Shown one piece after another: positions 32,201 to 39,571 of a DNA stretch of 39,728 nucleotides. Position 1 is the first letter of the stretch. Every line of letters starts with the position of its first letter. Location of the stretch: positions 1-39,728 of the forward strand of contig JAFWIM010000073.1 in NCBI GenBank assembly GCA_017514845.1, given 5' to 3'. The DNA is from Lachnospiraceae bacterium. Lineage in GTDB: Bacteria; Bacillota; Clostridia; Lachnospirales; Lachnospiraceae. A model generated the notes under the pieces. That model did no database searches and was not told where the DNA came from. It saw nothing but the letters and a program-made list of their open reading frames with translations. A program made the translations under genes and the position numbers.

Positions 32201-32584
32201 GGTCGATACCTGATCCATGAGGGCCGCGACAGGCAGCACGACAACTGTCCTGTCCGCCTCGGCAATAGAGCGAAAGACCCGCATGCGCTGCATATCGAGA
32301 AAGTTGCTCGCGATGTCTGCCTGGTAAAAAAGAAGGTCCTTTGCGGGGTACAGCAGTGCATCCGGCTCGAAGAAACGCAGATCCTCGTGGGCTGCTTTGG
32401 CGGTGAGGTCATTTTCCGTGATCACGACCACCAGCTTTGCTCCGTCCGATAGACCGTGCACCATATGCGATTTCTGGGCATCAATACAGCCGGTCAGGGC
32501 ATAGATTCCCTGGCTTTTCCGCATCCGATCCCGTATTTCCGAAAATTCGGCCAGCTCTGTGAGCGGCTTAATGAATGTCTGCAT
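29231..32584 (-). CDS. mfd: Transcription-repair coupling factor Mfd
   Basis: Mfd removes RNA polymerase stalled at DNA damage and recruits UvrA. Numbering from 32584 (1117 residues), it has the UvrB-like N-terminal module (GCIDAQKSHMVHGLSDGAKL; VLPVAALMDQVSTRESF). The RNA-polymerase interaction domain follows at about 460-520 (LHVGDYVVHENRGLCIYKGI). The SF2 translocase comes next, with GDVGYGKT ending at K601, DEEQ at 696-699 and the SQLYQLRGRVGRSART motif. The C-terminal UvrA-interaction regulatory domain is last. ATG at 32584 has GAGGAA about 9 bases upstream; the ATG at 32602 has none. Palindromic element copy 5 begins just beyond the start. Confidence 0.98.
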   Translation of the reverse strand: MQTFIKPLTELAEFSEIRDRMRKSQGIYALTGCIDAQKSHMVHGLSDGAKLVVVITENDLTAKAAHEDLRFFEPDALLYPAKDLLFYQADIASNFLDMQRMRVFRSIAEADRTVVVLPVAALMDQVSTRESFLDACISFDLEDETDLDWIKETLVENGYERCAEVTLPGHFAVRGDIVDIWSLTEEHPFRIELFGDEIDSIRSFDAESQRSIEELRHILIYPANDHIGRLGTFMDWIPKAEKGANAAAIFIDEPTHIADAAGAVETEFRESVKNRIAQGNYKKGDQIPEIKSADEVIASLNNRCCVALSMLELGRGAWDIRASFGATVQGMGSYNGSFEMLSGDLLKYKKKGYRIVVLSGSHTRAKRLAQDLGSLDVPAFYTDNGDLELKPGQIAVEYGHVRRGFEYPLIKFAIISEGDIFGARQKKKKKRTRYTGEKIASFAELHVGDYVVHENRGLCIYKGIEQVKVDDVLKDYIKLEYRDGNLYILATQLDVLQKYSSSEGKAPKLNRLNGQDWEKTRAKVKSSVKNIARELVDLYAARENANGFVYSEDTEWQKEFEELFPFEETEDQLTAIEDTKRDMESHKIMDRLICGDVGYGKTEIALRAAFKAVQDGKQVAYLVPTTILAQQHYKTFMQRMKDFPVRIDLLCRFRSSAEIKASLRDLKKGLVDIVIGTHRLLSKDVAFKDLGLLIIDEEQRFGVTHKEKIKSLRKDVDVLTLTATPIPRTLHMSLVGIRDMSILEEPPQDRVPIQTYVMEYDPEMVREAICRELARNGQVYYVYNRVRDIADMAMRIQNLVPEAAVAFADGQMNKRELEDIMVDFINGEIDVLVTTTIIETGLDISNANTMIIHDADRMGLSQLYQLRGRVGRSARTAYAFLMYRRDKQLKEVAEKRLAAIREFTELGSGFKIAMRDLEIRGAGNLLGSEQHGHMDLVGYDLYCKLLSEAVREAKGIPAREEFETVVDVVMDAFIPDTYIPNEFTKLDFYKKIAAIENERDYEDMSDELMDRFGNLPLPVQNLLAIADLKASAHAASITEIKERPREITLSVLAEPTFDRAEVPRIIGSFGGMFGVRNYPTGTVFVYNGERGTRQMIANLKRFTRELARTAQSGYNEQ

Positions 32585-32606
32585 ATATCTGTTCCTCGTC
32601 ATTTCT

Positions 32607-32803
32607 GCAGTTCAGACAGGCTGTAACGAAGTTTCATGAACCGGCGCAAACATCATCTTCATCGAAAAGCGCAGGTCCTTCTCTGCGAGCTTAGCAATGC
32701 ATATGCATTGCTGATCTCTCGGTCGGACCTGCAATGCTTTTCTCACGAAGATGAATGCTTTGCTGCCGGTAAACGATCTTTAAGAACAGCTTGTCTGAAC
32801 TGC
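32607..32803 (-). mobile_element. Palindromic MITE-like element, copy 5, between pth and mfd
   Basis: About 197 bp, in minus orientation. Outer repeats GCAGTTCAGACAGGCTGT (32607-32624) and ACAGCTTGTCTGAACTGC (32786-32803) are inverted with one extra base. Inner arms lie at 32652-32679 and 32724-32752. The tip contains GCAATGCATATGCATTGC (32693-32710), flanked by one half of each tip type. It ends about 20 bases before the mfd ATG. Confidence 0.8.
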
Positions 32804-32964
32804 TGCTCAACTCCGTATCCAACACAAACATCACCCTCATTGAAAAATGAAGATTCTTGCTGAACTGCTGCACAGCTCCGTATCCAGCGCAAACATCACC
32901 CTCATTGAAAAATGAAGATTCCTTGCTGCCGGTAATCAAAAGCGATCGCAGTCTGGCTGAACTG
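32802..32964. repeat. Two tandem, tip-deleted derivatives of the palindromic element
   Basis: Two direct copies of about 62 bp (32805-32865 and 32867-32928) share CTCCGTATCCA and then a short hairpin, TCATTGAAAAATGA. The arms correspond to the conserved CATCTTCATCGAAAA and TTTTCTCACGAAGATG of the full element, with the central tip lost. The second copy is followed by TTGCTGCCGGTAA and CTGGCTGAACTG, matching the outer part of copy 5. Confidence 0.7.
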
Positions 32965-32990
32965 TATGAATGCGTCACAATCCGAGCACG

Positions 32991-33560
32991 TCAGGCCTTG
33001 ACATTGTAGACGTTCATGGCCTTGTCGATCCCGTCGGTGCAGATCGCGGCGACAGCGTCCGCCGCCCTGACGATCGCGTCGTCAACGAGCGCCCGGTCAT
33101 CCATCGTGAACCTTGAAAGTACCCAGTCCGCCAGCTCCCAGCCCTCAGGCTTGCTGCCGGTGCCGACCCTGATCCTGATGAACTTCTGAGTTCCCAGGCA
33201 CTGGACAATGTGCCGCAGTCCGTTCTGACCGCCGGCCGATCCCTGCTTGCGTATCCTGAGCCTGCCGGGTTCAAGGTCTACATCATCGCTGATCACAATG
33301 AGTTCGCTCTCCGGATCGATCTTGTAAAAATCGACCAGCTCCCGGACCGCTGTTCCGCTGAGATTCATATAGGTGAGCGGCTTGGCGAGAACGACCTTCT
33401 TTGTTCCGATCATGCCTGTGCCGTACACAGAGTGGAACTTGCTGCCGCTGCAGGGGATATTGTTCTTATATACAAGGCGGTCGATGACATCGAAGCCCAT
33501 GTTGTGGCGGGTGCCTTCATATTTTTTACCGGGGTTGCCCAGTCCGACTATTATATACAT
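32991..33560 (-). CDS. pth: Peptidyl-tRNA hydrolase
   Basis: Pth releases tRNA from peptidyl-tRNA that drops off the ribosome. From the ATG at 33560 the protein has 189 residues and starts MYIIVGLGNPGKKYEGTRHN. Catalytic His19 lies in TRHNMGFDVID, and Asn9 in GLGNPG contacts substrate. Further motifs are LAKPLTYMNLSG, ISDDVDLEPGRLRIRKQGSA and GGQNGLRHI. AAGGAG sits just upstream of 33560; the frame to 33575 is less likely. It is the first gene of a pth, mfd, prsA-like block, although 406 bp of repeat DNA separates it from mfd. It is divergent from the P-type ATPase. Confidence 0.97.
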   Translation of the reverse strand: MYIIVGLGNPGKKYEGTRHNMGFDVIDRLVYKNNIPCSGSKFHSVYGTGMIGTKKVVLAKPLTYMNLSGTAVRELVDFYKIDPESELIVISDDVDLEPGRLRIRKQGSAGGQNGLRHIVQCLGTQKFIRIRVGTGSKPEGWELADWVLSRFTMDDRALVDDAIVRAADAVAAICTDGIDKAMNVYNVKA

Positions 33561-33626
33561 ATTGATCTCCTTCACGGGTTTTATCGCGCACGTATTGCCG
33601 CGCTCCAGGTTGACCGCGGTTTTTCA

Positions 33627-33654
33627 ATTATACCAGATAGGCGCGCGATTGCAA
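33627..33654 (-). promoter_or_regulatory. Promoter of pth
   Basis: On the minus strand TTGCAA (33649-33654) and TATAAT (33627-33632) are 16 bases apart. Confidence 0.8.
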
Positions 33655-33743
33655 GTATGTCGTTTTATAACAGAATACAGGGTTTTTTCTTTTGCTGTTG
33701 CCAAGGCTGCTGTTGCCAAGGTATCACACGCCCTCTACCGAAC

Positions 33744-33772
33744 TTGCGTTTTGTGCTGTTAACAGTTATAAT
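33744..33772 (+). promoter_or_regulatory. Promoter of the P-type ATPase
   Basis: TTGCGT (33744-33749) and TATAAT (33767-33772) are 17 bases apart, with TGTTAACA in the spacer. Just upstream GCTGTTGCCAAGG occurs twice (33694-33706 and 33709-33721). The leader, about 95 bases, contains a CAGTGA/TCACTG inverted repeat (33811-33842) but no riboswitch that I recognise. Confidence 0.75.
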
Positions 33773-33872
33773 CAAGTATATATGTCAATTTATCAATTAT
33801 CATATAAAAAACAGTGAGAGCCCTCTGATAAGTTTTCACTGCGACACACTTTACAAAGGAGATTTCATCTCT

Positions 33873-36800
33873 ATGTCACTTACTGATAAAGAAACACATC
33901 AAAAAGATGAGGTCCTGTTCTCCGGGTCCATGCGTCACCGCAAGCTTCCTCGCGCCCGCAGGCGCAAGAAGCGGGCACCTGAAATAACAGCCCCGCCAGT
34001 CGGAATGATCGATCCCCTGACCGGGGAGATCACAGTACCGGATGAAGCGGACGATCTTTCGGAAGCGAATATCTCAAGCCCTGACGAAGTGATCTATCCC
34101 ACGACCGATAACGACACTGTTCGGGAAGCTGTGATCAATCCTCTGGCGAACGACAGCACTGTCCGGGAAGACATTATTGATTCCGCGGCGGAAGATATGA
34201 TCATCCCCGATGATTCGCAGGACTATGACTCGTCGGATGACCTGCTGTGGACCGATCTTGATGACGCAGATACAGATGAAGATAACGAGTCTGATGACGA
34301 AGTCGACGTCCCTGACTTTTCAGCAGGCACAGACATCGAAGACACCTACCGTCATGACATTACGGACGCCGAGGAGCAGGCTGATGAGGAGTCTTCCGGC
34401 AGATTCTCTCTGTCAAACATATTCAGGAAAACACGCTCCGATAAAAAGAGGAAAAAGAAACCTCAGAACCGCCGAAAAGCAGCCCCCTCTAAGGGCAAAA
34501 GAAGCAGCTCTAAAGAGGAAACATCCATCGAGGATGAGGATGACGATCTCGCAGACGACATGAGCGAAGATTCCGACTACGATGACGATTTGGTGGATGA
34601 CGCAAGCAAGGATTCTGACTACGACAGTGATCAGACTAATGACGAAAGTGAAGCAGAGGACGACGAAACCGAAGAGACGGAAGAACCCGAAGTCGTACAC
34701 AACCCGGTCATACGCTATGACCCCGATCTCACCTATGGTCTGACGGCTGAGGAGGTCTCCGACCGAGAGGCGGAGGGACTCATCAACGTGACAGTCCGCA
34801 AGGGCCAGAAGACGGTCCGGCAGATCGTACTCTCCCACACGCTGACCTACTTCAACTTGCTGAATATCCTTCTCGGCATTCTTGTCGCGACGACCGGTCA
34901 GTGGAAGAACATGCTCTTCCTCGGCATCATAATAGGAAACTCCGCAATTGGAATCTTCCAGGAATTGAAAGTCAAGTCGCTCATCGACAACCTGACGGTG
35001 ATCACGGCGGCAAGGGTGACCGCGATTCGCGACGGCAGCGAAGAAGAGATGCCGGTCGACAACATCGTGGTCGATGATGTCATAAAACTCGGCCCCGGCG
35101 ATCAGGTCGTCACTGACGGGCGAGTCTTCGACTGCCGCGGGCTCGAAGTCAACGAGTCAATGCTGACGGGCGAGTCACGGGCCGTCAAAAAGCGGGACGG
35201 CGATCAGGTCCTGTCCGGCAGCTTCATCATAGCCGGCACCGCGCTGCAGCGCGTCGACAAGGTCGGCAACGAGAGCTACGCTTCCCAGCTGGTCGCGAAA
35301 GCATCCCACAAGAAGCGCGCGAGCTCCGAGATGCAGCGCACGATCGGCAGGATCATCAAGGTCGTCTCCGTAATCATTATCCCGGTAGGCCTTCTGCTCT
35401 ACCGCAGTCAGATGATCGCGAACGGCGGGGTATTTGCAAATGCAATCATCCGCACCGTCTCCGGCATCATCGGCATGATTCCTGAAGGTCTTGTCCTGCT
35501 GACCTCCGTCTCATTCATCATCGGCGTCGGACGTCTTGCCAACAAAAAGGCCCTCGTCCAGGAGATGCCGTCCATAGAGTCACTTGCCAGGGCAAATATC
35601 ATTTGCACCGACAAGACCGGAACCATCACGACCGGAGAGCTGCGCGTGAACGAGGTCCTGCCCATGGGCCGCGTCACCCGCGATCAGGTCATGGACATCA
35701 TGGCCCACATAAACAGCGCCTTCACCGACACAAATGTCACGCAGGACGCACTGAACGCGGCATTCGGCCAGTCAAAGGGCTGGGCTGCGCGGGGCATCAT
35801 CCCGTTCTCGTCCGAACGAAAATTCAGAGCTGTGTCTTTCGACGAACACGGTGATTATGTACTTGGCGCTCCGGAATTCATCGTACCGAACAACAAGGCT
35901 GCCCTCGACGTCGTGGACACCTACTCGCAGCAGGGTTACCGTGTACTCCTTCTGGGCCGGTCCAAAGGCATAGATACGGAGACCGGAGACAAGGGAACCG
36001 TAACACCGATCGCGGCCATCATCATATCGGACGTGATCAAGGAGGACGCGAAGGAGACATTTGCATACTTCGCGAAGTCTGGCGTTGCCATCAAGGTCCT
36101 GTCCGGCGACAACCCGCTGACAGTCTCCAGTGTTGCCAAGAAAGCCGGTATCGCCGGTGCCGAAAAATATGTAGACGCCACAAAGCTCCCCGAGGATCCC
36201 ACTGCCTTCCAGCAGGCTGTCATGAAATACAGCGTCTTCGGGCGCGTCAAGCCGGAGCAGAAGCAGGCCTTCATCAAGGCGTGGCAGGCAGCCGGCATGA
36301 CCGTCGCCATGGTCGGAGACGGCGTCAACGACGTTCTTGCGATCAAGGACGCCGACTGTGGCATCGCGATGGCATCCGGTTCAGAGGCAGCAAAACAGGC
36401 AGCACATATCGTGCTTATGGATTCCGACTTTTCATCGATGAAGGATATTGTGAAGGAAGGAAAGACGATCATCGCCAACATCGAGAGGGTCAGCTCCCTC
36501 TACCTGACAAAGACGATCTACTCCTGCCTGCTCTCGGTCATCTTCATACTCCTTCGGACACCGTACCCGTTCACTACGCTGCAGATGGGACTCATCAATC
36601 TCTGCGGTATCGGAATGCCGAGCTTCCTGCTCACGCTCGAGCAGCAGGAAGATGTGACCACAAGCGGCTTCCTGAAGCATGTCCTTCAGACGGCTCTTCC
36701 GGCCGCGCTCACCATGGTGACATCTATGCTGATCGTGCAGATCCTGAACGCGATGTTCCCATGGACGACCGATATCTTCTCGACCTTCAATCTGATGCTC

Positions 36801-37100
36801 GGAGGGCTCGTGTCCATGCTCGTCGTTGCCAGCGTCTGCTGGCCGCTTGCCCCTTACCGCAAGTTCGTGCTTGCTGTAAGCTCCGTCGTGTTCCTCGGAG
36901 CAGTCATCCTGCTCCCGAACTTTTACGACATGCACTCGATCTTCATGTGGTGGTCGCTGCTCCTTCTGCCATTATCCATCCTGGTCGCGATCATGATTTC
37001 CGTGTACTCGATGCTCACGCAGAAGGCTATCATAAGGCTTGGCAGGATGAAGCAGGAAATGGACGCAAGGCGTAAGCGCTACGATCCGGATATTTATTAA
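33873..37100 (+). CDS. CtpE-like cation-transporting P-type ATPase with long acidic N-terminal extension
   Basis: A 1075-residue P-type ion pump. The catalytic core begins near residue 290. It has the actuator motif LTGES (TGES 432-435), the M4 motif IPEGLVLLTSVSF (P537), the phosphorylated D580 in CTDKTGTITTGE, and the hinge GDGVND (815-820). About ten membrane helices are present. The M4 region and the QEMPSIESLAR stretch before DKTGT resemble mycobacterial CtpE, a calcium transporter, so Ca2+ is the best guess. Residues 1-285 are an added cytoplasmic region. They contain a basic cluster (HRKLPRARRRKKRAP), then acidic Asp/Glu/Ser tracts broken by a second basic block (SDKKRKKKPQNRRKAAPSKG). 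No membrane or metal-binding domain is visible there. The start at 33873 follows AAAGGAG by about 11 bases; the upstream frame is untranslated leader. Confidence 0.9.
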   Translation: MSLTDKETHQKDEVLFSGSMRHRKLPRARRRKKRAPEITAPPVGMIDPLTGEITVPDEADDLSEANISSPDEVIYPTTDNDTVREAVINPLANDSTVREDIIDSAAEDMIIPDDSQDYDSSDDLLWTDLDDADTDEDNESDDEVDVPDFSAGTDIEDTYRHDITDAEEQADEESSGRFSLSNIFRKTRSDKKRKKKPQNRRKAAPSKGKRSSSKEETSIEDEDDDLADDMSEDSDYDDDLVDDASKDSDYDSDQTNDESEAEDDETEETEEPEVVHNPVIRYDPDLTYGLTAEEVSDREAEGLINVTVRKGQKTVRQIVLSHTLTYFNLLNILLGILVATTGQWKNMLFLGIIIGNSAIGIFQELKVKSLIDNLTVITAARVTAIRDGSEEEMPVDNIVVDDVIKLGPGDQVVTDGRVFDCRGLEVNESMLTGESRAVKKRDGDQVLSGSFIIAGTALQRVDKVGNESYASQLVAKASHKKRASSEMQRTIGRIIKVVSVIIIPVGLLLYRSQMIANGGVFANAIIRTVSGIIGMIPEGLVLLTSVSFIIGVGRLANKKALVQEMPSIESLARANIICTDKTGTITTGELRVNEVLPMGRVTRDQVMDIMAHINSAFTDTNVTQDALNAAFGQSKGWAARGIIPFSSERKFRAVSFDEHGDYVLGAPEFIVPNNKAALDVVDTYSQQGYRVLLLGRSKGIDTETGDKGTVTPIAAIIISDVIKEDAKETFAYFAKSGVAIKVLSGDNPLTVSSVAKKAGIAGAEKYVDATKLPEDPTAFQQAVMKYSVFGRVKPEQKQAFIKAWQAAGMTVAMVGDGVNDVLAIKDADCGIAMASGSEAAKQAAHIVLMDSDFSSMKDIVKEGKTIIANIERVSSLYLTKTIYSCLLSVIFILLRTPYPFTTLQMGLINLCGIGMPSFLLTLEQQEDVTTSGFLKHVLQTALPAALTMVTSMLIVQILNAMFPWTTDIFSTFNLMLGGLVSMLVVASVCWPLAPYRKFVLAVSSVVFLGAVILLPNFYDMHSIFMWWSLLLLPLSILVAIMISVYSMLTQKAIIRLGRMKQEMDARRKRYDPDIY

Positions 37101-37139
37101 GAGAATACTAATTCTTACACAACGAATCCACTTATTAAA

Positions 37140-37172
37140 GGGGCTGCCGCACTGAACTGCGGCAGCCCCTTA
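37140..37172 (+). terminator. Terminator of the P-type ATPase
   Basis: GGGGCTGCCGCA (37140-37151) and TGCGGCAGCCCC (37158-37169) form a 12-bp perfect stem with a 6-base loop, followed by TTAT. The U-tract is short but the stem is very stable. Confidence 0.8.
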
Positions 37173-37196
37173 TCTAAATCGATTTGACAGTCTCAT

Positions 37197-37565
37197 TTCT
37201 TTCGGCTCCAGGGCAAAGGCAACTAAATTGGCTCATTTCAGGCCTTTCTGCTGCCTTTGTGAGATGTGTCTTCTTTCGGCTCCAGGGCAAAGGCAGCTAA
37301 ATTGGCTCATTTCAGGCCTTTCTGCTGCCTTTGTGAGATGTGTCTTCTTTCGGCTTCAGGGCAAAGGCAGCTAAATTGGCTCATTTCAGGGATTTTTGCT
37401 GCCTTTGTGAGAGGTGTAATCTTTAGGCTTTAGGGCAAAGGCAGCTAGATTGACCCATTTCAGGGATTTCTGCTGCCTTTGAACAAATCAATTTTTTCGG
37501 TTCAATGGCAAAGGCAGCTAGATTGCCTCATTTCAAGGCTTTCTGCTGCCTTTGAACAAATTTAC
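37197..37565. repeat. Five tandem 74-bp hairpin-forming repeats
   Basis: Units start at 37197, 37271, 37345, 37419 and 37492. Each contains GCAAAGGCAGC, a 26-base loop with an almost invariant CATTTCA core, and GCTGCCTTTG, so each can form a 10-bp stem; unit 1 has one mismatch. Units 1 and 2 are nearly identical, unit 3 has diverged slightly, and units 4 and 5 have diverged further. 74 is not a multiple of three and no ORF spans the array. The loops are repeated too, so this is not a CRISPR. It fills the space between the convergent P-type ATPase and glgB genes; 37566-37651 shows nothing clear. Confidence 0.9.
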
Positions 37566-37651
37566 ACACAAAGTAAAGCCGGCTACGAGACAGATTCATA
37601 ATACAGGCAGAAATGCCACCCTGCTCATCAAAAAGAGAGGGGTCATACCTG

Positions 37652-39454
37652 TCATTTCACTTCAAATAGTATCGAGCCGAACGGCGCAAGCTCAATCTCT
37701 ACCCCGGTCACGGAATCCGCCCTGAGAAGCGCGGCCTCCGCCGGCAGCTCCTTCGTCTGACCGCCGAAGCGCTCCCAGTCCGTATTTAAGATTGGCATGA
37801 GATCTCCGGACTTCTCCGGGTGCAGCCAGTAAGTCTGTTTTTGGTTCGAGAAGTTAAAGATCGCTATGACATTCTTCTTCAGCGTCTTATCGTAGCGCTC
37901 GATTCCGAACAGGTTTCTGCCGTTGTCATTGATCGTGACCCACCTAAAGCCCTTAGGGTCGTAATCCATCTCATAGAGCGCGGGATACTCGCAATAAATC
38001 CTTCCGAGCTCGGCAAAATAATGCTGAAAAGCGTCGTGGTTCGGATATTTCAAAAGGAAATAATCGGGTTCCTTGGTCTCATCCCACTCGCGGAACATCG
38101 CGATCTCATTGCCCATGAAATTCAGCTTCTTGCCCGGATGTATCATCATATAGAGATACAGGGATCTGCACTGCGGGAACTTCATCTCGTAGTCACCGAA
38201 GATCTTGTCGATGATCGTCTTCTTACCGTGGACGACCTCGTCATGGGAAAGCGGAAGCAAATGCCGCTCGTTGTAGAAATAGAACATTGAGAAGGTAAGC
38301 TTCTCCGGCACATTCTTCCTCTCGTCCGACTGCTTCATAAAATAGTCAAGAGTGTCATTCATCCAGCCAAGGTCCCACTTGTAATCGAATCCGAGACCGC
38401 CCAACCAGGTCGGCTTCGTCCCGCCCGGATAGGATGTGGAATCCTCCGCAATCAGCATAGCTGTCGGATGAAGTCTGTGAAGGCCCTCATTCAGCTGCTT
38501 CAGGAAATCGACGGATGTCTCGTTCACACCGCGCTTCTCGTCTCCCATCCAGTAGATAACGCGGCTTATGGCATCCATGCGCAGACCGTCGAAATGGTAC
38601 TCGGCCAGCCAGTAATTGGCCGCGGACATCATGAAGCTCATGACTTCCCTTCGGGCATAGATAAAATTGCGTGTTCCCCACTCACTGTCAGAGACGTCGC
38701 TTGCCGGGTACTCGTAGAGCTCGGTGCCGTCGTATTCTTTGAGGGCGTAGTAGTCATTTGCAAAATGCGCCGGGACAAAATCGACAATAGCGCCGATGCC
38801 CGCGTTGTGCAGCCTGTCGACCAGCTTTTTCAGCTGCGCTGCTGTGCCATAGCGGGATGTTGGCGCGAAAAATCCGGTCTGCTGATATCCCCAGCTCCCG
38901 TCAAACGGATGCTCGGCCAGCGGCATGAATTCAACATGCGTAAAGTGGTACTTCTTCAGATATGCAATCAGATCATCCGCGATTTCATCATACTTGTACC
39001 AGCCGTTCGGGTCAGCGTCATTGCGCTTCCAGGAACCCAGATGCAGCTCATATATATTCAGAGGCTTATCGTAATTGAGAGTTCTCTCCTTCATCCACTT
39101 CTCGTCAGAGAAATAGTACTCGTCAAGATTCCTTATGATTGATGCGAAATTCGGGCGCAGCTCCATTCCGAAGCCGTACGGGTCGCAGTGCTCGATGCGG
39201 CCGAGCTTGCTGTAAACCGCGTATTTATACATCTGCCCGACCTTAGCCTCCGGAATCGTGATTTCAAAAAAGCCTTTTCTCTCTCTGTCTGACATAAAAG
39301 TGTCTGTCCAGCCGTTGAACTCGCCGAGTACTGCTACCTTGTCGGCATTGAGTGCAAATGTCCTGAAGGTCACTCCGCCGTCCTTCTCAGGGTGCGCGCC
39401 GAGATACTTGTATACGTCGAATGCCTTACCGTCATAAAACTTCTGAAAATCCAT
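37652..39454 (-). CDS. glgB: 1,4-alpha-glucan branching enzyme
   Basis: GlgB makes the alpha-1,6 branches of glycogen. From the ATG at 39454 it has 600 residues. Residues 20-110 form the CBM48-type N-terminal domain (VAVLGEFNGWTDTFM). The GH13 barrel follows, with HVEFMPLAEHPFDGSWGYQ, nucleophile D294 (DGLRMDAISR), acid/base E337 (LIAEDSTSYP) and D405 (PLSHDEVVHGK). A C-terminal beta domain is last. This start has GGAGAGG just upstream; the in-frame TTG at 39472 is unlikely. It is monocistronic here, and no other glg gene is in the window. The promoter and a further palindromic element lie upstream. Confidence 0.97.
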   Translation of the reverse strand: MDFQKFYDGKAFDVYKYLGAHPEKDGGVTFRTFALNADKVAVLGEFNGWTDTFMSDRERKGFFEITIPEAKVGQMYKYAVYSKLGRIEHCDPYGFGMELRPNFASIIRNLDEYYFSDEKWMKERTLNYDKPLNIYELHLGSWKRNDADPNGWYKYDEIADDLIAYLKKYHFTHVEFMPLAEHPFDGSWGYQQTGFFAPTSRYGTAAQLKKLVDRLHNAGIGAIVDFVPAHFANDYYALKEYDGTELYEYPASDVSDSEWGTRNFIYARREVMSFMMSAANYWLAEYHFDGLRMDAISRVIYWMGDEKRGVNETSVDFLKQLNEGLHRLHPTAMLIAEDSTSYPGGTKPTWLGGLGFDYKWDLGWMNDTLDYFMKQSDERKNVPEKLTFSMFYFYNERHLLPLSHDEVVHGKKTIIDKIFGDYEMKFPQCRSLYLYMMIHPGKKLNFMGNEIAMFREWDETKEPDYFLLKYPNHDAFQHYFAELGRIYCEYPALYEMDYDPKGFRWVTINDNGRNLFGIERYDKTLKKNVIAIFNFSNQKQTYWLHPEKSGDLMPILNTDWERFGGQTKELPAEAALLRADSVTGVEIELAPFGSILFEVK

Positions 39455-39502
39455 ATTTTTCCTCTCCCGCAACTGTCCTTCAGTGAAATTTCCTTTTACT
39501 AC

Positions 39503-39530
39503 TTTATAGTAAATTAACGCATTTTGTCGA
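39503..39530 (-). promoter_or_regulatory. Promoter of glgB
   Basis: On the minus strand TCGACA (39525-39530) and TATAAA (39503-39508) are 16 bases apart, giving a leader of about 40 bases. Confidence 0.7.
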
Positions 39531-39571
39531 TAGACACTTCCTCACTTTTGTATGTCTTTAACTCGCTGCAG

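Noticed and set aside
33773-33872. M-box or Mn2+ (yybP-ykoY) riboswitch before the P-type ATPase
   Set aside because: The leader is only about 95 bases and lacks the conserved cores of either class.
37197-37565. CRISPR array
   Set aside because: The whole 74-bp unit repeats, including the part that would be the spacer, and no cas gene is near.
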